Shown: positions 1 through 8,727 of the stretch, piece after piece
Numbering within the stretch: position 1 is the stretch's first letter
Layout: every line of letters begins with the position of its first letter
Origin: Metabacillus sp. KUDC1714
GTDB taxonomy: Bacteria; Bacillota; Bacilli; Bacillales; Bacillaceae
Direction of reading: 5' to 3'
Length of the DNA stretch: 64,000 bases
NCBI RefSeq assembly: GCF_014217835.1
Contig: NZ_CP055263.1
Coordinates: 4,095,501 to 4,159,500 of the forward strand
Position numbers and translations under genes: made by a program
Notes under the pieces: generated by a model
Seen by the model: the letters and a program-made list of their open reading frames with translations, nothing else
Database searches by the model: none
Told to the model about the DNA's origin: nothing

Positions 1-2
1 AA

Positions 3-155
3 GAAAGAGTTTTACTGTGGGGTTATTGTCATTCCATTTTAAGTTTATTTTGGCATATTGAAGACTTTGGTGTACCTGATGATACGACATTAAAAGTGAT
101 AACATCATTTAAGAAATTACATAATGAATTATCTGTGAGAACGTTGGAATTTTAG
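3..155 (+). CDS. C-terminal end of an unidentified protein (partial)
   Basis: An open frame enters from the left edge and stops at TAG 153-155, leaving 50 residues. It begins with a hydrophobic, aromatic stretch (LLWGYCHSILSLFWHI) and ends in a charged tail (KKLHNELSVRTLEF). The hydrophobic part is loosely reminiscent of the ligand-binding half of TetR-type repressors, but no diagnostic motif is present, so the function is left open. A terminator-like hairpin follows within 40 bases, which supports a real gene end here. Confidence 0.5.
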   Translation, partial: ERVLLWGYCHSILSLFWHIEDFGVPDDTTLKVITSFKKLHNELSVRTLEF

Positions 156-191
156 ACAAAACTTATATAGAGATGTAATGAAATATAATTG

Positions 192-238
192 AAACAAGTA
201 AAGAACAGGGATATCCATGCTCTTTTACTTGTTTTTAT
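192..238. terminator. Terminator hairpin between the left-edge gene and cstA
   Basis: The arm AAACAAGTAAA (192-202) pairs with TTTACTTGTTT (224-234), followed by a T-rich run on the plus strand. It fits termination of the left-edge gene; read from the other strand it may also end the convergent cstA transcript. Confidence 0.7.
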
Positions 239-309
239 TTATGAGTTTTAAAAATGAGTTTTCAACAAATACACAACCTCGTCTTTTTTGCTTATCGTCG
301 CTTAAAATT

Positions 310-1752
310 TTAAGCGGCAATATTCGCATCATCATCAAGCTGTAATTTGTTTGCTCTTGCTTTAATTGCAGCCTTGTAGAACAGTGCAATAATTAATGCT
401 GTGGCAATACTAGCGCCAATGTAAGAGATGTTCATTGGTAAGCCAAATCCAATTGCTGCATTTAAAATATATGTCGTTGTTGCCATTGTCATAAAGATTC
501 CAGGAATCATGGCTATCCAGTAATTTTTCTTTGCGATAAATAAATACATCGCCCCAACCCATAATGCAATAACTGCTGTTGATTGGTTTGCCCAAGAGAA
601 ATATCGCCATAAAAGTGTAAAGTCAATATTAGTTAATCCATATGAAATAATGAACAATGGTACTGCAATCCATAATCGGCTCATTAGTTTTGTCTGTGAG
701 ATGTTTAAATAATCAGCAATAATCATCCGTGCACTTCTAAATGCGGTGTCACCAGATGTAATAGGTAATACGATCACTCCAAGTACTGCGAGTGTACCAC
801 CGATTGCCCCTAGCATAGCAGTAGATGCTTCACTTACGATTGCTGCAGGGCCACCATTTGCTAAAATATCTGATAAGCCATTATAACCATCAAATAAGCT
901 CATTGCTGCTGCAGCCCAGATCATCGCAATAATCCCTTCTGCAATCATCATTCCGTAGAAAATAAAACGCCCTTGTGACTCATTTTGTGTTGTACGCGAA
1001 ATAATTGGTGTTTGTGTTGCATGGAAACCAGATAAAGCACCACAAGAAATCGTTAAAAATAATAGTGGGAAGATTGGCGCTTTGTCAGGATGCATATTTT
1101 GTAAAGTTAATTCAGGTATTGGTGCACCTGTTATAACTAATGATGCGCCAACTCCAATTGCACTGATTAATAGTAATGCACCAAAGATTGGGTATAATCG
1201 GCCAATGATTTGGTCGATTGGCAATAGTGTAGCCAAAATATAATAGATAAATATTGCTGCAATAATAACACCAAATGATACCCAGTCTGGAGTAATACCA
1301 GCCAAAAGATCGGCAGGTGCAGTTACGAAAACTGTACCTACTAAAAGTAATAATAAAATGGCGAAAGCATTCACTACGTGCTTCATTGTTTTCCCTAAAA
1401 ATTTACCAGCAAGCTCTGGTAAATGGGCACCGCGGTTACGAATGGAAATCATGCCTGTTAAGTAATCATGAACTGCTCCAGCAAATATACAACCAATTAC
1501 AATCCAAATAAATGCTGCAGGTCCATACAATGCCCCCATGATTGGTCCGAAAATTGGCCCAACACCAGCAATATTTAATAACTGAATTAATGAGTTTCGC
1601 TTTTTACCCATAGGTAAATAATCAACATTATCTCGTTTAGAAAAAGCTGGAGTTTGTCTAGCTTCCTTTACTCCGAAAACCTTCTCAACGAAACGGCCAT
1701 AAATAAAATAACCTACAATAAGAAGTAATATTCCACCAATAAATGTATACAC
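310..1752 (-). CDS. CstA-family transporter, short form
   Basis: A 480-residue integral membrane protein with about a dozen predicted membrane helices. The conserved CstA core spans residues 62-108 (IAGVGPIFGPI, then GAVHDYLTG and RNRGAHLPEL). CstA relatives import peptides or, for E. coli BtsT and CstA, pyruvate. At 480 residues it is clearly shorter than the roughly 600-700-residue CstA proteins, so it belongs to the short subfamily and its substrate is open. The start is GTG at 1750-1752, seven bases after AAAGGAGG. A cre-like operator lies 22 bases upstream of the start, so catabolite repression is likely. The LytS/LytT genes about 4.4 kb away are possible regulators (inference). Confidence 0.9.
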   Translation of the reverse strand: MYTFIGGILLLIVGYFIYGRFVEKVFGVKEARQTPAFSKRDNVDYLPMGKKRNSLIQLLNIAGVGPIFGPIMGALYGPAAFIWIVIGCIFAGAVHDYLTGMISIRNRGAHLPELAGKFLGKTMKHVVNAFAILLLLLVGTVFVTAPADLLAGITPDWVSFGVIIAAIFIYYILATLLPIDQIIGRLYPIFGALLLISAIGVGASLVITGAPIPELTLQNMHPDKAPIFPLLFLTISCGALSGFHATQTPIISRTTQNESQGRFIFYGMMIAEGIIAMIWAAAAMSLFDGYNGLSDILANGGPAAIVSEASTAMLGAIGGTLAVLGVIVLPITSGDTAFRSARMIIADYLNISQTKLMSRLWIAVPLFIISYGLTNIDFTLLWRYFSWANQSTAVIALWVGAMYLFIAKKNYWIAMIPGIFMTMATTTYILNAAIGFGLPMNISYIGASIATALIIALFYKAAIKARANKLQLDDDANIAA

Positions 1753-1774
1753 GAAGTAACCTCCTTTAGGTCTT

Positions 1775-1788
1775 TGAATACGCTTACA
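1775..1788 (-). promoter_or_regulatory. cre-like CcpA site upstream of cstA
   Basis: On the minus strand TGTAAGCGTATTCA matches the cre consensus TGWAANCGNTNWCA at 13 of 14 positions. It sits 22 bases before the GTG start, next to the ribosome binding site, a position expected to block transcription. CcpA repression of carbon-starvation genes is known; direct control here is inferred. Confidence 0.6.
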
Positions 1789-2144
1789 ATAATCTTAACA
1801 AGAAACGATAAGCTAGGGGGCTTTTTTTGTGTAACATGTTGAAAATGGATAGTAAGATGCAGAAAATCGCTTTCAAGATACAAAGATCTTGTTGAATTCT
1901 AAATCTATCATGGGGTGATCAGAAGTTATTCTTACTTTCTTGTGAAAATTGGTGTATTCTTATTGATTATAATGTTAAAATCTGTTAAAAATTACTAGGT
2001 AGGGAGTATGTAAGAATAACAGAAAGGTTTATTACCGTGGTGGTAGCATAGTAAATAAGATTAATAAAATTTTACCCTTTATTATTTTGGGGATATCAAT
2101 CTATTTGTTCATTAATTTTTCTAAACTGTTAGAGGAGTGTTTTT
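1789..2144. other. Divergent intergenic region cstA / CPBP protease
   Basis: This region must hold the cstA promoter (leftward) and the promoter of the CPBP protease gene (rightward). I see no convincing sigma-A promoter, riboswitch or small ORF in it. The only clear signal is the AGAGGAG ribosome binding site just before 2145. Confidence 0.5.
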
Positions 2145-3029
2145 ATGAATCCTAATTTTATTTCAATTGCTAAAGGGAAAAACACGCATTGGCGATATTT
2201 TTGGTCACTATTGGTTATTTTAGCGTTTATGTTTGTGGTGGGTACAATTGCGTATTTGATAGCAGTGCTATCAACCGCACTTATTGAACCAGATATTGTT
2301 GATTTTGAAGAGATGATGATATCTGATCCACTCGTTGATTTTTATTTATATCATATAGTTAACATCCTGACTGTTATAGGTATGTGGATTGCAGCAAGAA
2401 CGATCCTGAAAAGAAAGCTAATTTCCTTTATTACACCAAATGAAAGAATAAACTGGTCGAAAATTTTTTATGGGTTTTTCATTGCTCTTTTCTTATTTGC
2501 ACTTTTTGCATTGTTAGATTATGTTATTTTTCCGAATGACTATGTCTTAAATGATTTTAATGGAACTCGTTTTGCTTGGCTAGTTGTCGCATCAATATTA
2601 TTAGTTCCTATTCAAACGACCTCAGAAGAATTGTTATTTAGAGGGTTTTTATTACAATGGGCTGGTAAAATAACAAAAAATCCAATTATCTTAATGCTTA
2701 TTATTGGAAGCATCTTTGGGGGGTTGCACTTTGGCAACCCTGAAATGGAACATGGAGCATTTTGGGTGGCGATTGATTATTTAGCAATGGGATTTATTTG
2801 GACATATATTTCAATAAAAACGAATAGTTCAGAATACTCTATCGGTGCACATGCAGCAAATAATATGTTTTTATGTATTTTTCTTACGATGGAAGATACA
2901 GTAGTTGGTGATATTCCATCATTATTTGTTATCACAAATGTAAATGCAATGCTCTCAGCGATTACTACTGTTACAACAGGAATAATCTTTTTATTTATTG
3001 TCATGAGAAAGCATAGGAAAGAGAAATAA
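2145..3029 (+). CDS. CPBP-family intramembrane metalloprotease
   Basis: A 294-residue membrane protein with about eight helices. The three CPBP/Abi signatures are present: EELLFRGFLL with the glutamate pair at 161-162 and Arg166; FGGLHFGNPE with His195; and the last helix with GAHAANN (His235, Asn239). These form the Rce1-like catalytic centre. Family members process prenylated or signal peptides, or protect against self-made bacteriocins; no bacteriocin gene is visible nearby, so the substrate is unknown. The gene stands alone, with its own AGAGGAG ribosome binding site and a downstream terminator at 3043-3076. Confidence 0.9.
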   Translation: MNPNFISIAKGKNTHWRYFWSLLVILAFMFVVGTIAYLIAVLSTALIEPDIVDFEEMMISDPLVDFYLYHIVNILTVIGMWIAARTILKRKLISFITPNERINWSKIFYGFFIALFLFALFALLDYVIFPNDYVLNDFNGTRFAWLVVASILLVPIQTTSEELLFRGFLLQWAGKITKNPIILMLIIGSIFGGLHFGNPEMEHGAFWVAIDYLAMGFIWTYISIKTNSSEYSIGAHAANNMFLCIFLTMEDTVVGDIPSLFVITNVNAMLSAITTVTTGIIFLFIVMRKHRKEK

Positions 3030-3042
3030 TAGAAAAATCAAT

Positions 3043-3076
3043 GCAACCCACTGTTTATGAAGTTGGGTTGCTTTTT
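3043..3076. terminator. Terminator between convergent genes
   Basis: GCAACCCA (3043-3050) pairs with TGGGTTGC (3064-3071), followed by TTTTT. It terminates the CPBP protease transcript. It overlaps the last codons of the convergent gene at 3055-3486 and, read leftward, is followed by ATTGATTTTT, so it may work in both directions. Confidence 0.85.
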
Positions 3077-3486
3077 GATGGTCGATAAGTCAAGATATCT
3101 TTGATAATTTTAGCATGAACTTCAGCCCAAGCTTTCTCACGAAAATGGAGGATTACGCTTATTGTGAGAATGAGTAAATATATCGTTATAAATACGAAGA
3201 AAAGTACGCTTCCATTTGCAAATAAGAACTCTTGAAGCTTCTTAGAAAAAAGAAACAGAAGCCAAGGGCCAGCAGAAACAAAAACAGGAATGATGCCCAT
3301 CCCATTTTTCTCTTTCAACACACGATAATAGATTTTTTCCAGTGTAGAGCTTCTTAGGCTATTATAAAACGATTGGATCTCTTCAATTTCTGTTAATTCT
3401 CTCAACTTATCTAAAGACTGATTACGCTCATAGGTATCTTTTAATTTTAAATATAATTTATGCGCATCACCGCGGGACGTAAACAA
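3055..3486 (-). CDS. Hypothetical protein with two membrane helices
   Basis: 143 residues, not recognised. The first about 60 residues are hydrophilic and helical, rich in Lys, Glu and Leu. Two hydrophobic segments follow at about 66-82 (GIIPVFVSAGPWLLFLF) and about 93-115, then a charged tail. This suggests a small inner-membrane protein with both ends in the cytoplasm. It is transcribed alone, convergent with the CPBP protease gene, and its last codons lie within the shared terminator. The ATG start at 3484-3486 follows GGAGG at a plausible distance. Confidence 0.7.
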   Translation of the reverse strand: MFTSRGDAHKLYLKLKDTYERNQSLDKLRELTEIEEIQSFYNSLRSSTLEKIYYRVLKEKNGMGIIPVFVSAGPWLLFLFSKKLQEFLFANGSVLFFVFITIYLLILTISVILHFREKAWAEVHAKIIKDILTYRPSKSNPTS

Positions 3487-3633
3487 TGAATAACCTCCAA
3501 TCCATAAAAGACTTTACAATAAAGGGTTGAATTATACGTAGATTTTTCATATTTTAGATCTGATTGAACTTAACGGAATCTTTAAATGTATGTAAAGATG
3601 TTCTCACATAACGTATAAAAAACCGTCTTAAAG

Positions 3634-3642
3634 TGGTATAAT
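3634..3642 (+). promoter_or_regulatory. Extended -10 promoter of ykpA
   Basis: TGGTATAAT is a perfect extended -10 element 34 bases before the ATG of ykpA. No good -35 hexamer is seen 17 bases upstream, which is tolerated for extended -10 promoters. Confidence 0.5.
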
Positions 3643-3675
3643 TGTTTAGATGTTTAAAGTATTGGAGGATGTTTC

Positions 3676-5295
3676 ATGATTCAAGTTACGAATATTAGCT
3701 TACGATTTGGTGATCGAAAGCTTTTTGAAGATGTTAATATTAAATTTACTCCGGGGAATTGTTACGGATTAATTGGTGCAAATGGTGCGGGGAAATCCAC
3801 GTTTCTAAAAATATTATCAGGCGAAATTGAGGCACAATCAGGTGATGTAAGCATGGCACCTGGTGAGCGTTTAGCAGTCTTAAAGCAAAATCACTTTGAA
3901 TATGAAGAGCATGAAGTTCTTAAAACAGTTATCATGGGACATAAACGTCTTTATGAGGTGATGCAAGAAAAAGATGCGATTTATATGAAGGCTGATTTTA
4001 CTGATGAAGATGGAATGAAAGCAGCTGAATTAGAGGGAGAATTCGCAGAGTTAAATGGTTGGGAAGCTGAAAGTGAAGCAGCTATTTTATTAAAAGGTCT
4101 TGGCATATCAGAAGACCTTCATACGAAGAAAATGGCTGAATTAACTGGTGGAGAAAAGGTAAAGGTTCTTTTAGCACAAGCTTTATTTGGTGAGCCTGAT
4201 GTCCTTCTATTAGACGAGCCTACAAACCATCTGGACATTCATGCAATCGGCTGGCTTGAAGAGTTTTTAATTAACTTTGAAAATACTGTTATTGTTGTAT
4301 CCCATGACCGTCACTTCTTAAATAAAGTATGTACACATATTGCGGATTTAGACTTTTCTAAAATTAAAGTTTATGTTGGTAACTATGATTTCTGGTATGA
4401 ATCAAGTCAATTAGCACTTAAATTAGGTTCAGAAGCGAATAAGAAAAAAGAAGAGAAGATAAAAGAGCTACAAAATTTCATCGCTAGATTTAGTGCAAAT
4501 GCCTCTAAATCTAAGCAGGCAACTTCACGAAAAAAACTACTAGATAAAATTACGTTAGATGACATACAACCATCTTCACGTCGCTATCCATATGTAAACT
4601 TCACTCCAGATCGAGAAATAGGAAATGATGTCTTACGTGTTGAAGGAATTTCAAAAACAATAGATGGTGTAAAAGTTTTAGATAATGTTCATTTTATTTT
4701 AAACAAAGAAGATAAAATCGCATTAGTAGGACGTGATGAAATTGCGATCACAACACTGTTTAAAATTTTAGCAGGCGAAATGGAACCGGATAGTGGTTCA
4801 TACAAATGGGGAGTAACAACAACTCAAGCCTACTTTCCAAAAGATAACAGTGAATATTTTAAGGGGTCTGAGCCAACGCTAGTAGATTGGTTACGTCAAT
4901 ATTCACCAAATGATCAAAGTGAGAGCTTTTTACGTGGGTTCTTAGGTCGTATGCTTTTCTCTGGTGAAGAGGTATTAAAGAAGCCAAGTGTTTTATCCGG
5001 GGGCGAGAAAGTACGTTGTATGCTTTCAAAAATGATGCTTAGTGGTTCAAACGTTCTTTTACTAGAAGAACCGACAAACCATTTAGATCTTGAATCCATC
5101 ACAGCTTTAAATAATGGCTTAACTACTTACAAAGGCGCAATGATTTTTTCATCTCATGACCATCAATTTGTTCAAACGATCGCAAATCGAATTATCGAAG
5201 TAACACCTAGCGGGATCGTAGATAAACAAATGACATATGATGAGTTTTTAGAAGATGCCAATGTTCAGAAGCAAATAAAGGAATTATATGCGTAA
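3676..5295 (+). CDS. ykpA: ABC-F family ATPase YkpA
   Basis: A 539-residue cytoplasmic protein with two fused ATP-binding cassettes and no membrane segment, the layout of ABC-F ribosome-associated translation factors; length matches B. subtilis YkpA. Domain 1 is canonical: Walker A GANGAGKS (34-41), signature LTGGEKV, Walker B LLLDEPTNHLD. A charged interdomain linker lies at about 250-295. Domain 2 has signature LSGGEKV but a degenerate Walker A at 352-360, GRDEIAITT, with Ala357 in place of Gly and Ile358 in place of the phosphate-binding Lys, and Walker B LLLEEPTNHLD with Glu for Asp. Domain 2 may therefore bind ATP poorly. It is monocistronic, with its own promoter and terminator. Confidence 0.95.
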   Translation: MIQVTNISLRFGDRKLFEDVNIKFTPGNCYGLIGANGAGKSTFLKILSGEIEAQSGDVSMAPGERLAVLKQNHFEYEEHEVLKTVIMGHKRLYEVMQEKDAIYMKADFTDEDGMKAAELEGEFAELNGWEAESEAAILLKGLGISEDLHTKKMAELTGGEKVKVLLAQALFGEPDVLLLDEPTNHLDIHAIGWLEEFLINFENTVIVVSHDRHFLNKVCTHIADLDFSKIKVYVGNYDFWYESSQLALKLGSEANKKKEEKIKELQNFIARFSANASKSKQATSRKKLLDKITLDDIQPSSRRYPYVNFTPDREIGNDVLRVEGISKTIDGVKVLDNVHFILNKEDKIALVGRDEIAITTLFKILAGEMEPDSGSYKWGVTTTQAYFPKDNSEYFKGSEPTLVDWLRQYSPNDQSESFLRGFLGRMLFSGEEVLKKPSVLSGGEKVRCMLSKMMLSGSNVLLLEEPTNHLDLESITALNNGLTTYKGAMIFSSHDHQFVQTIANRIIEVTPSGIVDKQMTYDEFLEDANVQKQIKELYA

Positions 5296-5324
5296 TCGCA
5301 TCATTACCATGGACTAAATTAAAC

Positions 5325-5368
5325 AAAGAGATAGCATTGATGACATTTGTCATTGGCTATCTCTTTTT
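5325..5368 (+). terminator. ykpA terminator
   Basis: AAAGAGATAGC (5325-5335) pairs perfectly with GCTATCTCTTT (5356-5366), followed by TTAATTT. Strong intrinsic terminator 30 bases after ykpA. Confidence 0.85.
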
Positions 5369-5506
5369 AATTTCAAGAAAATTGGAAAAACGGACAATTT
5401 ATTCCATTATGATGATAAAATAGACAATATGCCTAATTAAAATAAAGTAAAACTTTCTTAAGGTTAAATCTTAAAGGTAAAAGGAATTACATAGGAGTTG
5501 AATTAG

Positions 5507-6097
5507 GTGAAAAGGTACTCAATCGGTATTATTGCAACTGTGATAATACTTTCAGGCTGTGGAAATAAGGAAGCAACAATAACTGCTTTAGAACCTGGCA
5601 ATCAAACATTGAAAAAACTAGAGCAAGGTGAACCTGTAATGAAGGGGCAAGTAGTGGAACCAAATTCTAAGGTACAGTCAACCAACATGCCTAACCTGAA
5701 CATTGATTTACCAGATTGGGCAAAGGTGATTAAAGCCGAAAATGCCATCATTGTTCGATTAAGGGATGATATCATATTTAATTATGATAAAGCTGAATAC
5801 TATGAAAAAGCAGAAGATATTTTAGTAGAGCTTGAGAATGTGTTTGCTACGTTACCTGGAAATAGTAAAGTGATTATCGAGGCTCATACAGATGACAAAG
5901 CAAATGACCAATTCAATCATCAGCTTACAAAGGATCGCGCAAACCGCTTATTAAAACGATTTGCAGATGTAGAGACTCTATCCCATCTTACTATTACAGC
6001 CTTAGGAGTTGGTGAAGAATTGCCGATTGTTCCCAATGATGGAAATGCTGAAAATCATCAACTTAATCGTCGTATTGACTTCGTCATTCAACCTTAG
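5507..6097 (+). CDS. OmpA-domain lipoprotein
   Basis: 196 residues starting at GTG, after GGAG. Residues 1-17 are a lipoprotein signal peptide with lipobox LSGC (Cys18), so the protein should be anchored on the outer face of the membrane. Residues about 80-196 form an OmpA/MotB-type peptidoglycan-binding domain: IIFNYDKA near 90-97, HTDD at 127-130, RANRLL at 144-149 and NRRIDF at 187-192. In Firmicutes this fold is best known from MotB; here it lacks the motor-protein helix and is lipid-anchored, suggesting a membrane-to-wall tether (inference). It converges on lytT, and both stop codons lie in the hairpin at 6096-6119. Confidence 0.85.
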   Translation: MKRYSIGIIATVIILSGCGNKEATITALEPGNQTLKKLEQGEPVMKGQVVEPNSKVQSTNMPNLNIDLPDWAKVIKAENAIIVRLRDDIIFNYDKAEYYEKAEDILVELENVFATLPGNSKVIIEAHTDDKANDQFNHQLTKDRANRLLKRFADVETLSHLTITALGVGEELPIVPNDGNAENHQLNRRIDFVIQP

Positions 6098-6119
6098 AAA
6101 GAGGTGCCATCCTCTTTCT
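6096..6119. terminator. Hairpin shared by two convergent stop codons
   Basis: AGAAAGAGG (6096-6104) pairs with CCTCTTTCT (6111-6119) around a six-base loop. The stop codon of the OmpA lipoprotein lies in the left arm and that of lytT in the right arm. There is no long T-run on either side, so termination strength is uncertain. Confidence 0.55.
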
Positions 6120-6846
6120 AGATTTCCAATCTTGAACGTAGTGCTTTTACATAATTTCTACTTACTGATAGGAATTCTTTATGTCCTTTAAGTTCTAATT
6201 GATAAGCACCATTAAACCATGGTATTAATCTAGACACATCCTGCAGGTTTACAATATAGCTTTTATGAATTCTGAAAAAACGATGATCCTTTAATCGAAC
6301 CTCAAAATCTTTTAATGGTGTTTTCGTTTCAAATTCTGCAGTTTTTCCAACTATTTTAGTCACTCGATCATCTCGATATAAGTATAGAATGTCATTAGGG
6401 TCAATATAGATAATGCCTTCATCGCTTTCAACAGCTAGCTTTGATGGTGGTGTAAACTCCACTTGTGATGTTGTACTGATCAATCTTTCTTCTAATCTAG
6501 TAATCGTTTCTTTTAATCGATCTTCCTCAAATGGCTTAAGGATATAATCGATCGCATCATAACGAAACGCATCTACAGCAAAGTTTGGAAATGCAGTTGC
6601 AAAAACAATAAGAGGAGCGTGTTTTAACTCCTTAAGTGCGATCGCTGTCTCCATCCCATTCATTTTTGGCATTTCAATGTCCAGAAACACAACATCTGGC
6701 TTCAGCTGTAATGTTTTGATTAGTGCTGTTTCACCTGATTCAGCCTCACCAACAATCTCAATTATCTCATGCAGCATTAATAAATGCTTTAATTCTTCTC
6801 GACTATATCTTTCATCATCGACAAGTAATACTGATATCTTTTTCAT
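6118..6846 (-). CDS. lytT: LytT response regulator (LytTR DNA-binding)
   Basis: 242 residues. Receiver domain 1-120: acidic pair Asp10/Asp11, phosphoacceptor Asp56 in VVFLDIEMP, Thr84 and Lys104 (LKPF). A LytTR DNA-binding domain fills about 136-240, with FFRIHKSYIVNL at 190-201 and a C-terminal RNYVKALR. Its ATG follows the lytS stop codon directly (TAA-ATG), so the pair is translationally coupled. In B. subtilis LytST responds to pyruvate and controls pftAB; in E. coli the related BtsSR controls the CstA-family carrier BtsT. No lrgAB or pftAB pair is seen here; the CstA-type gene at 310-1752 is the nearest plausible target (inference). Confidence 0.93.
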   Translation of the reverse strand: MKKISVLLVDDERYSREELKHLLMLHEIIEIVGEAESGETALIKTLQLKPDVVFLDIEMPKMNGMETAIALKELKHAPLIVFATAFPNFAVDAFRYDAIDYILKPFEEDRLKETITRLEERLISTTSQVEFTPPSKLAVESDEGIIYIDPNDILYLYRDDRVTKIVGKTAEFETKTPLKDFEVRLKDHRFFRIHKSYIVNLQDVSRLIPWFNGAYQLELKGHKEFLSVSRNYVKALRSRLEI

Positions 6847-8580
6847 TTAATCTCTCCCCATTTTTAACCTGAAGGAAACGGATGTGCCCTTATGTAGGAT
6901 TGAGTTAATGTGTAATGTACTTTCATCTCCGAGCATTAAGAGTAAACGACGATTCACATTATACATCCCAAAGCCTGTACCATTTTTTGAATCGACTATC
7001 GTATTTAAAATATACTTTAGGCGAACTTGCTCAATTCCTTTCCCATTATCCTCTACCTTAACCTCAATAGCATTTGGTACATGTTTAATTGAGAGTTTGA
7101 TTAGACAGTTTGCTTCCTTATCTTTTATCCCATGCTTGATAGCGTTTTCAACAATTGGGTGTAATGTTAACGTTGGAACCATTCGATCCAAAGCAGATTC
7201 ATCAATATCATATTCAATCGTAAGTTTATCAACAAAACGTGCCTCCTCAATGGCTAAATAGGCTTTTACATGTTCAATCTCTTCTTTAAGCGTTGTCCAT
7301 TTTTTCGTTGTACCTGTCAGGTTTTTACGGAAAAATTGTGATAAAGATAGAAGTAGTTTTCTTGCTAAGTCAGGATTTGTTCGTATTAATGATACGATAA
7401 TATTTAATGTATTAAAAAGGAAGTGTGGGCTTATTTGGGCTTGTAGGGCTTTAATTTCTGCTTCCTTTGCTAGCTGCTTTGACTGTTCTGCTTCTGAAAT
7501 CTCCAGCTGATTACTTAATAAAGAACTAAGACCGCGAATAAGTTCAATTACAAGATTAGTGATATCCTTTTCAGATTGGAAATAAAATTTTAATGTGCCT
7601 ATCGTTTCATCTCTAATTTTTAATGGAGCAATAACTGCAGCACCTAAAGGGCAGTTAGGATGTTTACAGTGAATATCCTGATGCTTCGCAATTATAAGGT
7701 GCCCCTTATGAAGGACGTCTTTTGTAACCGCTGTTTGGATAACATGATTTGATTTATGATGATCATTACCCAACCCAATATGTGTAAGAATTTTTTCTTG
7801 ATTTGTTATAGAGATAGCTGAGGCATCTACTTCGTTATAAATAATCTTACAAACGATTTCTGCGGTTTTGGTCGTAAGTCCATTTCTTAAATAGGTTAAT
7901 GTTTGTTCAGCAAGCCTTAGAGCTTTTTGGGCTTGCAGGGCACCAACTTTTGTTTCTTCAGATATTACACTTCTTATGATGAGCAAAAAGATAACAGATC
8001 CAACACCATTTGCCACAATCATTGGAACTCCGATTGCTTCTACTAGTCTAAGTGCTTGATCAAAGGGCTTAGAAACAATTAAAATAACAAGCATTTGCAT
8101 TGCTTCTGCTAAAGCTCCTACAACTAAGGCTGTAGAAAGATTAAGACGTTTTTCTTTTCGATAAAAGAAGCCAGATAGAATTCCCGCCAAAATAGCGGAT
8201 AAACCACAAGACAATCCTGTAAAACCTCCGAGTGAAATGCGGTGGATACCTGCTATAAGCCCTGCACCAACACCTACTTTATAACCGCCAAGAAGTCCTG
8301 CAATGATTATGCCTATCACACGCGAATTGGCAAGTGCTTCTTCAGAATTAAGTGCATATGCCCAACGATCAAACTGCAAAGAACTTGTATCAAATGTGAT
8401 ACCAGAATACGTGCCAATAATACCAAACACGCCAAAAAAGATAATCGCATAATATTGTTGTTTGCGACTTATTTCATTTCGATCAATCATATGCCTGAAA
8501 AAAGGTAACCTTGTCATGAGAAAAGCGACTGTCACAATAATTCCGAGGCGTTCAAGCATTGTAAGCAACAAAACAAACAT
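6847..8580 (-). CDS. lytS: LytS sensor histidine kinase
   Basis: 577 residues. Residues 1-205 form the 5TM-LYT sensor with six or so helices and the family NSR motif at 85-87. A GAF domain spans about 222-360 and includes CKHPNC (305-310). The HisKA-type region has the phosphoacceptor His386 in QISPHFLFN; the ATPase domain has N-box EN 478-479, DNGKG 511-515 and GTGFGMYN 534-541. All catalytic motifs are intact. LytS-type kinases sense extracellular pyruvate or cell-envelope state; the B. subtilis protein (593 residues) is similar in size. It is the first gene of the lytS-lytT operon, with GGGAG before its ATG. Confidence 0.95.
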   Translation of the reverse strand: MFVLLLTMLERLGIIVTVAFLMTRLPFFRHMIDRNEISRKQQYYAIIFFGVFGIIGTYSGITFDTSSLQFDRWAYALNSEEALANSRVIGIIIAGLLGGYKVGVGAGLIAGIHRISLGGFTGLSCGLSAILAGILSGFFYRKEKRLNLSTALVVGALAEAMQMLVILIVSKPFDQALRLVEAIGVPMIVANGVGSVIFLLIIRSVISEETKVGALQAQKALRLAEQTLTYLRNGLTTKTAEIVCKIIYNEVDASAISITNQEKILTHIGLGNDHHKSNHVIQTAVTKDVLHKGHLIIAKHQDIHCKHPNCPLGAAVIAPLKIRDETIGTLKFYFQSEKDITNLVIELIRGLSSLLSNQLEISEAEQSKQLAKEAEIKALQAQISPHFLFNTLNIIVSLIRTNPDLARKLLLSLSQFFRKNLTGTTKKWTTLKEEIEHVKAYLAIEEARFVDKLTIEYDIDESALDRMVPTLTLHPIVENAIKHGIKDKEANCLIKLSIKHVPNAIEVKVEDNGKGIEQVRLKYILNTIVDSKNGTGFGMYNVNRRLLLMLGDESTLHINSILHKGTSVSFRLKMGRD

Positions 8581-8680
8581 AAAAGTTTTCTCCCTGTACG
8601 TATTTGATCATATTTTAGCATAAGGTAATACATATAGGACTAAAGAGTGGGAAAATTGTTATATTAATGGAAGAAGGATG

Positions 8681-8721
8681 GAGACAGAACATAATGAACT
8701 ATACCCCATAATGCCTGTCTC
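8681..8721 (-). terminator. Terminator after the COG0523 GTPase gene
   Basis: GAGACAG (8681-8687) pairs with CTGTCTC (8715-8721), with further partial pairing inside the loop (ATAATG / CATAAT). It lies seven bases beyond the stop of the leftward gene at 8728; the following bases on that strand are pyrimidine-rich. Confidence 0.6.
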
Positions 8722-8727
8722 TTTTAT

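Noticed and set aside
299..316. Perfect palindrome CGCTTAAAATTTTAAGCG at the end of cstA
   Set aside because: It overlaps the stop codon but lacks a T-run on either side, so it is not a convincing terminator; likely chance or a weak structure.
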